This document shows positions 47,021 through 56,631 of a DNA stretch of 64,000 nt, piece after piece. The position numbers were made by a program, and so were the translations under genes. Location: contig CM055106.1 of assembly GCA_029204225.1 (NCBI GenBank), positions 36,428,361-36,492,360 on the forward strand, written 5' to 3'. The notes under the pieces are model-generated. The model was not told the DNA's origin and made no database searches. It worked only from the letters and a program-made list of their open reading frames with translations. Position 1 is the stretch's first letter; the number at the start of each line of letters is the position of its first letter. The DNA comes from Diphasiastrum complanatum (lineage: Eukaryota > Streptophyta > Lycopodiopsida > Lycopodiales > Lycopodiaceae).

Positions 47021-48106
47021 TGTTCACAGATTCTCTGAATCTGTGAACACGGTTCTTGGATTTCTTTACCTCTTCTTTAGTTATGGTTCTTTATGGTTTT
47101 TCTTCTTATTAGAACAGTTACAAGCAGAAGCGTTACTCCGATTTCAACATGGATTTCCCAGCCTGTCAGTGGGAGACACAGTTTTGATGCTCAGCTACAT
47201 GCAGAAACCAACCATGTAACCATCTCTGGCTCAAGAGGATCAACGTTTTGGAACAGGGAGCAGACCTACCACTATCTATTGAATCAGAAATCAATCAAGA
47301 ACAAGATTAACCACTGAATAAGAAACAAGAAACTAGATTCCTAACAACATTTGACAGTCCAAGAATCGAGAAACACTCATTTCTTGATGCTTAGAATGCC
47401 CAAGAACAATCAAGAACTGGAAAGTAAGAGAGTATGCAAGATCTACACGGCTATTCCAGCCTATTTAGTTTACTTAAATCTGGATTTCTACCTTATTCCA
47501 TAAACAAGAAGTGAATTCTAAACCACAACTAAGCAAGAAACTAGAAAACAAGAAACTAGTTAATCCACAATGCAAGGAATTCAAGCATGCTCATAGAAAT
47601 TTCACTCAAGAACATTGCCATGAACAAGGAGCTTAGCAATCATCAAGAACTCGTGGAGGATCCTCTTTATTTGCTCAAGAGAACTTGACAATACATTCAA
47701 AGCTCCCTCACAAGAGAGGGGAGCCCTTAAATAAGTAAGAAGACTGCCCATGTGGAGCCCAAGTGGCAATTCCACCAAATTAGAAATTACATGTGGAATT
47801 TGCCCTTCCACTAAAGATCACCATCAAAAGGTGGCTCACTCTAACTAATTTAAGGGGGGTCTACATTTATTTACAAAGCCTAGGAAATATGACTAGCTCC
47901 TACATGGTCATTTCTTCTTTGGGATACACCATGTAGGCTCACATAGATAACTCATTGTCTTCCTAGCTAGTACTTCCTCGGCTCTCATGCTCGGCTCTCA
48001 GCTTCTTCTACTCTCCTCCTTCTGAGACCTCCTCGGTCATGGGTGAGAGATAACTTGTGTCTTCAGCTTGGCTCAACATCTGGGGATTCTTTGGAATCTG
48101 CTAACA
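47021..48106 (-). repeat. 3' LTR of an inverted E-family element
   Basis: Reverse complement of the LTR at 40,320-41,427 along its whole length, 1,086 bp. Starts on the minus strand at 48106 with TGTTAGCAGATTCC and ends at 47021 in the conserved hairpin. The purine run just upstream marks it as a 3' LTR. Flanking 5-mers (GGATG, TTATC) do not match, so it is not a simple solo LTR. Confidence 0.88.
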
Positions 48107-48120
48107 TTATCCACCCCTAA
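48107..48120 (-). other. Polypurine tract of inverted E-family element
   Basis: On the minus strand TTAGGGGTGGATAA lies immediately before the LTR start TGTTAG, the expected place of plus-strand priming. Confidence 0.65.
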
Positions 48121-48329
48121 CCTGTTGTAGGACCCACTGCAACACTGGTGATGTCTTCCGCTTGGCACTTGGAAAAGCATGGATCTTCGTTCGCTTCCAT
48201 AAAACCAGGTGCTCATTGTCCGCAAAACTTATTCTTCAAAATTGAAAGTCTCTCAATTGGCCACTACATACCAGCCCTCTTGGAAACTTCTTGCGAGTCC
48301 TACTCGTCCCATCGTCATGTCGTTTGCTT

Positions 48330-50402
48330 TCATTCATCCATCTTTCGTCCTAGGGCTTCAAAAACCTGGAAGCGGAGCCTACTTCCGAAATTGAGGGGGC
48401 CCAGATATTCTCTTATCTTGTCCACAAAGCCCATTTCCTGCCAGTCTTCCACCATGGTCACATAGCGTGACAACATGAAGGCTGCTCTGTAGTATAGCCT
48501 GGCCACCATTTTATGGTCTTCTTCCGACTGGAGGGCTACATTTCGGTTGATTTTGATGGGCTCCAGGCCTCGATCCCAGAAACACTCTTGTTGCATAAAA
48601 AAGGCCATGGATTTGCAATATTTGACACTTTCCTGCACGCAAAGATCGGCACTTGATTTGTATTTATGCCCAAAGTCGAGTAATTGCAGCCTCAGATCAT
48701 CCGGGGTGGTTCTCTATGAAATTCCCGAGATTACTGGCCAGTTTACTAGCTCTACTCGCGGCTTTTCCACCAGCCATGGGTTTATGCGTTTGAGTGGCAT
48801 GTAGAAAGGATCCACTCGCTTCCAAGCCGGTGCCTTCAAATATTCTTGAAGTTGTCTGCTATCTTTCAGGACCTTATTCCGCCATTCTAGTTGCGATTGT
48901 AATGCGACAATGATCTCGGTCCTAGTGGAGTATTGGCTTTGATCAATGTCTTCTTTGCCTCCCCTCATGTTGGGAGGGTATTTTCTTTCAAACTTTTCTG
49001 ATTCCCTTGTATCAGCCAATTTGCCTCTGGGCCTGGTGAGGGAAGTTGTCCTACGTGGCTGGGATGGCCTTGCCAGATAATCATCTAGGGCCTTGGTGTC
49101 CGTATCTTTCTCTTTTGCTCGCTCACTTGTCGACGGCTCAGTTGCGCTCGTGTCTTGCCTGGGCGAGAATCTGCTTGTCTCTGGTTGATCCGCCATGAAG
49201 TCATCATCACCTCCCATGTCTGTGTTAGTTTTTGGAAGGTCAGGGATGGAATGATCTGGAGAGAGGGGTGCGGGGGTGATAGGTTTAGGAGGAGGTGGAA
49301 TCAGCAAGTTATATGCCGCACCAAGGGAGTGGAGTTGTTCGAGGAACTAGTCCCGTTGGGCTTTGTAAGTGTCAGCTGGGCCTTTTGATGGGCCCATTAT
49401 TTTGCTAGGAGGCGATGGAGAGAGGGAAGATGAAAGAATCGGGTAAGTTGGAATGAATGTTTTGGAAAACTTAAAAGCAGAGTAGAAGGAGGGGTTGAAA
49501 GTGGGAGAGGGTCGGGAAAAAGTTCTGAAGGCAGCCTCAACTCTCTGGCCACCCGATCCCGAGCTACCGTCTGAAGGGTGGATTTGCTCGTCTTGATTCC
49601 CTGTTCCATCATTCCCATCATCGTCCCGTGGCTTCGTTACTTGAGCACCTGCTTGGGCTTTGCACGCCGTGTCCCATAATTGGTTCACCTTGTCCAAGAC
49701 TTGCTGTAGGGCCTTCGTGGTTTCTTCCAGCTGCTTTTGGGACTCCTACATGATCTTATCTTGTTTGGCCACAATGTTTTGAAATTTTTTCTTTTGGGCT
49801 TCTTGTTCTTGGATTAGCCACACGTATTTCTCCATCCGGATGGCTGAGGCCTGTGGGGCCTGGAATTGAATGTCCTTGGGCTTCACTAGAGGAGCATCGA
49901 CTGTCATTGCACCCGATGATCGGTCTCGTACTTGGTCGATTTGGATCATCTGGTGCTTCAGTTGTTGCTGGACCTCTTTCAAAGTGGATTTCTGCCTGGC
50001 CATCACGGATCTGGTTTCCATTGTCTCTTCCTCTTTTTCTTTGGCCAGCCTTTGATATCGCACAATTTCTTGGTCTTGATGTTGGACCTTGCTCTCGAGC
50101 ACTTGATACTGGCTCACCAACCAATGCATGTGGTAGCTCATTTCGGATAGGCCTATCATCGAGCGCTTGGCTGCTTCAGTGAGCTTTTCAGGGTTACTGA
50201 GAGTTGGGTACTGATATGGAGTGTGGGATGGTGAGGCTAAACCAAAAAATAAGCATTGTGTCAGTGCTGAAGATGGAGGTGGAGGTGGAGGTATGTTGGG
50301 GGTATTCCCAACAAAGAGTAAATAAATAAAATCCTCCAATAAAATGTGTTGCGAGGGCATGGCATCCTGCGTGTATAAGCCCATGGCCCAATGAGCACGC
50401 AA
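48330..50402 (-). pseudogene. Long unknown reading frame upstream of the 3' LTR (coiled coil, Pro-rich)
   Basis: I do not recognise this protein. One minus-strand frame runs from at least 50,402 to a TGA at 48,330 with only three internal stops, all TAG (49746, 49347, 48714). From the first ATG (50,384) it would be 684 residues. N-terminus: MGLYTQDAMPSQHILLED, a hydrophobic patch, then a Pro run. Residues about 92-152 form a strong coiled coil (for example KEKEEETMETRSVMARQKST). A Pro/Ser/Asp-rich middle follows, then a compact C-terminal part with EYLKAPAWKRVDPFYMPL, RINPWLVEKPRVELVNWPVI and FWDRGLEPIKINRN. It ends about 210 bp before the polypurine tract of the E-family LTR on the same strand. 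That is the position of extra (env-like or other) frames in some plant LTR elements. Ty3 element F begins right at its 5' end. Confidence 0.6.
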
Positions 50403-50409
50403 TTGAAGT

Positions 50410-51111
50410 TGTAAATAAAATAAACTTGACTTGGGCCTTGTAATTAAAATAAAACTAGAGGCCCAATGTCATTTTTAAACTTAGAGATCACTTTTTAGAG
50501 TTGGGTCCAAATTGGGACTCACATGAATCTTGTGATTTCTAATGTATTTTTTGTGGACCCTTGGATCAAGTTGGGTCCAAGATGAATGGTTAGGATCATT
50601 GTGAATATTAGCCAATAAGATTGAGGGGCAAGGGCCTTCTCCATTTTATAAAAAGGCACCATTTGTACACTATTTCCATGCTTAATGAGAAGGAGGAAAC
50701 TCTACCATTTTTGGAAGAGAAACATCCTCATTTGCTATTCACTACTTGCTAATGCTCTTGATTGTGTTTTTCATTGCTTTCTATTTCCATGTTTATTGTT
50801 TGCCATAGTGAATGCTTTTCCATTAGCAAGTATAAGGGGCATTTGAGCTAACCTCCACCCTCACTCTCTATCTCTCTCTCTTCCTCTCTTCTCTTCTCAA
50901 CCTCTTCTTTTCTATCCCTTCCCTTCACCCAAACTATGATGAATGTTAGTGTAGAGGAGTAGAGTTAAAGAGGAGTAGCATAGTGGTGATAGAGTTAAGG
51001 GAGAAAGTAGGAACTAAAAGTAGCATCTATGCATAGTTAGGCACCTATGTAGTGATCTAACGTTTGTTGACAGGCAGAAGGGTTATACTACAAAAGATCT
51101 TCGACCCCACA
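50410..51111 (+). repeat. 5' LTR of element F (left edge estimated)
   Basis: Ends at CA two bases before the primer site. TTTATAAAAAGG at about 50,645 is a good TATA box. A long pyrimidine stretch (50,850-50,935) follows it. Confidence 0.65.
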
Positions 51112-51112
51112 G

Positions 51113-51130
51113 TGGCGCCGTTGCCGGGGA
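51113..51130 (+). other. Primer binding site of element F
   Basis: TGGCGCCGTTGCCGGGGA, the primer site known from Tat/Athila-type plant Ty3 elements and usually assigned to tRNA-Asp. Confidence 0.88.
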
Positions 51131-51479
51131 TAGGTTTCCATAGTTTAGTTGCATTTTAGCTATTTTTCTTGCTTTTTAGAGTAGTTTAGGTAGATTTTTG
51201 GGAGTTTAGAGTTAGTTTTCTATATTTTTTTTTGTGTTTGGACTATTTACAGCTAGCGGAGGTGGTGTGAGAGGGTAGAGGAGGCCCTGAACAACCTCTA
51301 AGGTCTTGAAACCCAAACCAATCATCCAAAAAACTCAAAAAACACACCAATCTGCATTTTGGAGGGAAAAAGAGCCAAAAAAATCTCATCAGATTTTTAT
51401 ATCCCCAGAATCAGTAGGAATCAACCCTTGCATGACTGGCAGCAGCTCCACGGTACTGTCCCAGACCTACATAGAAGCC

Positions 51480-52217
51480 TGCGAGAGTTAGTTCCAAGCA
51501 GATTGTAAAAATCAGAGAGAAATCATAAAAAATTCAAAAAACCCTTCAAAAAGTCCAAAAAAAATTCAAATCTTCATAAGAACTCTCGCAGAGCCCTCTG
51601 AAGTTCCATCTCAGTGAGACCAGGACACAGAGAGGCTTGCGAGAGTTAGTTTTATGATTAAGTGCCTGTGCGAGAGTTCTCAGTGAAAAAAGGTGAGAAA
51701 GTACTAGTGAACCCTCGCAGACAGTGAAATTTTCAGTTCCAGTGATCAAGAACTCTCGCAGAGGATTCTGAAGTTTCATCTCAGTGAGACCAGGACACAT
51801 AAGAGCTTGCAAGAGTTAGTTTGATTCCAGTGAGCAGAAAATTGGATTTAAGTGAAAAAAGTTCACTAAAAAATGAAGATCCAGCAAATCCTTCCAGTAA
51901 AAACTCTCGCAGACCATCTCAATTGGTTCAGAATGTCGAATTACATCAGTGATGAAGCCTGCGAGAGTTAGTATAAAGATCTGGTGAAGATCAAGCCCAA
52001 AAAGTGATTTTTAACCCTCGCAGACAATGAAATTTTCACTTTTTGCAAGAGTTAACTCTCGCAAAGATTTCTATAGTGAGATCTAATTCAGATCCAGCTA
52101 CTGTGAAGCTTGCGAGGGCTACTTCCCAGAGATCTGAAAGATATCAAGTTTTTTACCTGCAAAAACAGTTAAAGAACCCTTGCATAGCCAACCCTCCCAC
52201 AAGATAACCCTCGCAGA
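51480..52217 (+). repeat. Alternating inverted 12-base motif in the leader of F
   Basis: Forward motif AACTCTCGCAGA (or AACCCTCGCAGA) at 51581, 51710, 51751, 51902, 52012 and 52206. Its reverse complement type, TGCGAGAGTTAG, occurs at 51480, 51639, 51669, 51807 (A variant), 51960 and 52110 (G variant). At 52043-52064 the two meet in one hairpin, TTGCAAGAGTT-AACTCTCGCAA, with one mismatch. Segments 51,578-51,650 and 51,748-51,820 are near copies of each other, each with one forward and one inverted motif about 45 bases apart. A set of alternative RNA stems is therefore possible. Confidence 0.85.
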
Positions 52218-52569
52218 TCAGATTAGTGGAAAGATCTACATCAGATCCAACTACTGTCAAAATCTCAGGTCAATCAATGAAAGGAGAAAAAAGTTATCAA
52301 GGAAACCACCGCAAAAGGCCTAAAATTCATTCTGGCCGATCAGATCGATCAGATCCTTGAATATCCAGACTACATCCTATTGTATAAGCATGATACAATC
52401 ACTTTGGAACCCACCACCGGATGAATCTGAGATTGGGACGATCAATAGCACGAAGGATTGCAAATCAGACACCACACCTTCCCAGATAAGCAGTTGTGCA
52501 ACAAGAGGCAGAATCGGAACCAAGACCAATGGATCGAATGGGCCAAACTGTACCTGTCGCAGCCTTGCA

Positions 52570-54042
52570 TGCAGTTCGGAGAGCACCATGGATGGAGATA
52601 CCAAAATATGACGGATCCTCAGATCTCATCCGATTCCTCCAGATCTACGAGTAAGCTTGTGAAATCTACGACGAACGGACACCTACGGAGAAGCTGATGC
52701 TATTCCCTATGTCCTTACTTGCAGTGGCTCAGGATTGGTTTCTCAACCAATCAGAGGAAGAGAAATTCACCTGGGAGGCGGTTAAAGCGGCTCTCATTAT
52801 GCGCTTTAAACCAAGAAAGTTCTTGGAAGACCCGTTTCTCCTGCTAAGCAAAGTCAAGATGGGAAAACAAGAAAGGGTCCGGGATTATATTGAACGGGTC
52901 AAACATCTACGATCCGAGTACACTGAAGCCCAGACTCTCGATCATGCGGTGATCATGTGGTTCCTAGCGGATTATCATGAAGCATCAGAAGAGAACTGAA
53001 AAGACGGGAGCAGTACGCTACTCTGCAAGAAGCTATGGAAGATGCCATCAGAGAAGGGGACGAGGAATCTGACAACGAATATCCTTCCACCCACACTCCT
53101 ACTCCCTTGATCGCATCATCATTGTCAAACGCATCCGCTCTATCCACGGAACTGCTGTTGGAGCAAATGACAAAATTACACAAACAGCAGATGGAGCAAC
53201 TTACGGCGGAGTTTGACCAGAAACTGAAGGCCTTACAAGGAACTATAGCAGTAACTCCACATCAACCGGAACCAACCTAGCTGCAGTATCCTCGATGAGA
53301 GAATGTATGGTGTTCAGTATGCATGCAAAACCGTATAGCAAACAAGTGTCCAGTCCTAAAGCAAAATCTGAGACTGACACATAGGTTCTGCCATCGGTGC
53401 AATGCAACATCACACGATACAGCATTTTGCCCGTTTAACCCCAGGGTTGTTCAACAGAAGAGAAGTCCCTATCAGACTTTTTATCCTTATCATCAGGGGG
53501 CACCTAATGTGGCACCAAGGTATGGCGCACCCAATCAACCACAACGCATGGCCTTACCTGCTCCACCAGGGCCAGCCAATCAACAAGTGGCCCATGTAAA
53601 CCTGATAGTAGCAGAACAAGAATTGCAAATGTCACCTCAACTTGAGTAGCAGCAATGGTACGGACCAGATGAACCATTTATGGATCCTGCCATAAATGAA
53701 TATGTATCGGTCTATACAGCTCAAACTCAACGTCAAGGTGGAAGAAATTACGGCTGCTACGGGTGCGGCGAGGGACACAGAATTGCAAAAAGACCCTACA
53801 AAGGACAATATACAACCTCCTGCCGAGATTGCGGTTTTGGACATTGTTTCAAGAATTGTCCATTTAAATCTGGAACCAGTGCACCTCTTAACCTCATTGG
53901 CATACAACAATCAGCAGTTCCAGCAGGGATGCCATCGAAAGGACGACACGACTACACTCCTGTCTTAGCTGTTACGCGAACACAGAAGAGGAAGGAAGTG
54001 GCTCCCTCACCACCACCATCGGTCACTGACGACCAACCATGA
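52570..54042 (+). pseudogene. Element F gag with zinc-knuckle array
   Basis: PKYDGSSDLIRFLQIYE, a TAA, then ACEIYDERTPTEKLMLFPMS, FTWEAVKAALIMRFKPRKFL, KMGKQERVRDYIERVKHLRS: the Ty3 gag fold, ending at 52,997. A shifted frame (53,035-53,280) has a helical KLHKQQMEQLTAEFDQKLKA. A third frame (53,323-54,042, one TAG at 53,647) holds CHRCNATSHDTAFC (CCHC), CYGCGEGHRIAKRP (last Cys lost) and CRDCGFGHCFKNC. The start codon is not clear. Broken by at least two shifts and two stops. Confidence 0.8.
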
Positions 54043-54225
54043 ACTTCAGCGCCATATCCAAATGTGAGGGAAGAGAGAAGGCAGTACCATAAAATAAGAC
54101 ACTAGGTACAAAAAGCACAAGAGGAGAAAAAAGAGCAAGAACGAAACAATCCCACAGAACCTCCAGTCAGCGTCGAACGGGATCTGCAACCAAGCTCACC
54201 ACTGCGCACTGATCAGAAGGAGCGG

Positions 54226-55975
54226 TTGCACCAACATGAACCACCTTTTCACATGGTGGAGCCTGAGGAACCACGCACTGAAAGGCTCACACTCTTGTTG
54301 TCAAGCCACGTTAGTTTACCCCTCGGAGAACTATTGCGGATTGCACCACAAGCAAAAAGCCTTTTAGTTGAATGGGCCAAGGTAGATGAGGAGCCAGTAG
54401 CACCTGAGCCCATTTATTGTGCGGGCTATGATGAAACAAGTAACGTCTTCCACATCGGAGCAGCATGGGAAAGTGAGGAACACAACGCCACTTTGCCAAT
54501 CAAACACAAGAGATAAGAGGACGAGGCGACAATGGTAGATGGAGGATCATGTGTCAATCTGATCTCCACTACTTTGTACGAAAAATGGGGATTACAAGGA
54601 TTGAAGCCAGCTTGATTCGCCATCAAACTAGCAGATCAATCCTGTGTGAAACCAAAAGGTGTAGTTGCTGATATTCCCGTAAGGATAGCAGGCATGTAGT
54701 ATGTGATTACTTTTGTGGTCATGGATATACCTGAATCTCCATCTGCATACCGTATTTTACTGGGAAGACCATGGTTGAGGGCTGCGCAAGTAGTACACAA
54801 CTGGGGTACAGAGAAACTCACCTTCAAGAACAGAGAACAGGCTATAAAGGTAGATCCAACCACATGGGCGGTGAAATCTATTGCACCCAAAACTGACGAC
54901 GGATCATTCACGACAGATCATACGATTGACCGCCCAAGGCCAGCCAAGGGAGGTCACTATCATTCAGAGACGGATGTCATGAGATGGACGGATGCATTAG
55001 CAACTATTGACTGCCAGACATGTCAGTATGAATTAGATCCAAAATCGAGTACGTCTTCACCCAAATGTTACACTATGGACACACCAATCACATTTGGAGT
55101 GAATATGATAAACGTAGCATGGCTGTCAGCGGAGCCGATTGAGAACCCAATGGACGATGATCTAGTCCCTTGGTAATATGCTCTAACTTATTATAAGGAG
55201 ATTGAGCTGACTGATGAATAAGTCCTAGACCACATGGACCCAGATCGTTACGGAACCAAGAAGGTACCAGCTCAACCACCACAAAGGTCTGCTATGGCGA
55301 AAGTCTCAAGGATCGAACCACCCAAGGCACCTGCTAATAAGAAGAATCAATTGAAGCAACGCTACAACCAGGTGATCCGATGGAGTGACCTACCCGAAGA
55401 GGCAATAGCTACAGTAGACGTTGATATTTGCAACCATGAGGCGAATGTCACAACAGTCCCAAAGAAAGACAACAAGGATGAACCCATCAAAATGACAAAA
55501 AAGAACAATAAGAAGGTTTTGGATTCCTTGAAGTCAATCAAGTTGGACTCAGATACAGCGTCATCTTCTACACAGGTGACAGAAAATAAAAAAATGACCA
55601 GTCGGGCCAAGATCAATATGTTGAAAGAGGAATCTCGACGAGTTCCAATTCATGAGATGCCTGATACTTTCAAGAATTATACATTGGCCGACGTGGTAAT
55701 CATGATGCCGCAAGTCCAACGAGAACCTGATCAAAGTCAGGCACCAGCGGAACAAGTCTTCAAGAGACCTGCGCGAACACAGCCGATGAATCTTGCGGAA
55801 GAAGAAGAAGCAGAAAGGATAGTGCATGTGGGAGAGCAGTTAACACCCACGTAGTTCAAGAGACTATGGTCCTTGTTGGTGGAATATAAAGATTGTTTTT
55901 CCTGGAGCTATAGTGATCTAAAGGGAATTCCGCCAACAGTAGTCTAGCACACCATACCTTTTGTGGACGGAGCAG
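54226..55975 (+). pseudogene. Element F protease and linker up to the copia G insertion
   Basis: MVDGGSCVNLISTTLYEKWG is the protease active-site block (DGG in place of DSG), then KLADQSCVKPKG and YRILLGRPWLRAAQVVHNWG. A long hydrophilic linker follows (55,234-55,854). The start of the RT domain reads FKRLWSLLVEYKDCFSWSY, then HTIPFVDGA and is cut at 55,975 by copia G. Stops at 54,514, 54,612, 54,697, 55,174, 55,219, 55,852 and 55,945 make it non-coding. Confidence 0.78.
55971..55975. other. Target-site duplication (left) of copia G
   Basis: AGCAG directly before the left LTR, repeated at 62409-62413 after the right LTR. Confidence 0.95.
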
Positions 55976-56631
55976 TGTGAAAAATACAGATCCTAAGTGG
56001 ATCTAAACTCCAATATCATTGGCTTGAATGCTTGCACTCCAAACTACATAAGCTAGGAATTGGCAACACATTCTATGCTACCTAGAATGCAAAGAACTTG
56101 ATCAAAAAGCATTTATCACAAATGGAAACTTCCATAAACATCAAGTGCGGCCCAAAATAGCATTATACAGTCCATAATACATCAGCCTACCACTTTTGGA
56201 AAGCACCTAAGATCATACACAATAGCTTGAAGACAATACACACAACAATGCTCTCAATGGAGGAAGAAACAATGACAATGATCTATTGATCTCAATGAAG
56301 CATACAAAAGGTTTCTCCAACCTGTTCTCCACGACTTCCCTACTATTTATGGATGAGGAAGATGACTCTCTCTCCTCTCTCTAGAAGGTACTTGACCCTA
56401 GATATTCCCTATATAGGAAAAAATAGCTAAAAATGGCTTATATGACCAAAATACATCAAAATGGTCTCATTTTGAAGGGTATGAAGTTTGACACTTCATC
56501 ATACTGAAAAAATACAGTAAATAAAAACATTGTGGCCTGGTTCACACGTGCAAAACTCCAGAACCAAAACTATTTACAATTTTAGCCAATTTAGGCCTCA
56601 AACTAGCTAGGAAATGTTGACAATTTTCACA
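55976..56631 (-). repeat. 3' LTR of copia G (left)
   Basis: TG...CA ends on the plus strand (TGTGAAAA to TTTTCACA). It contains the gag-pol stop codon at 56627-56629. CTATATAG near 56,409-56,416 is the TATA-box candidate. Confidence 0.97.

Noticed and set aside
47016-48111. Solo LTR
   Set aside because: Flanking 5-mers do not match, and a polypurine tract adjoins the LTR start, which points to a 3' LTR instead.
51480-52217. CRISPR-like array
   Set aside because: Repeats alternate in orientation, spacing is irregular, and they lie in the leader of a plant retroelement. No CRISPR array was found anywhere in the window.
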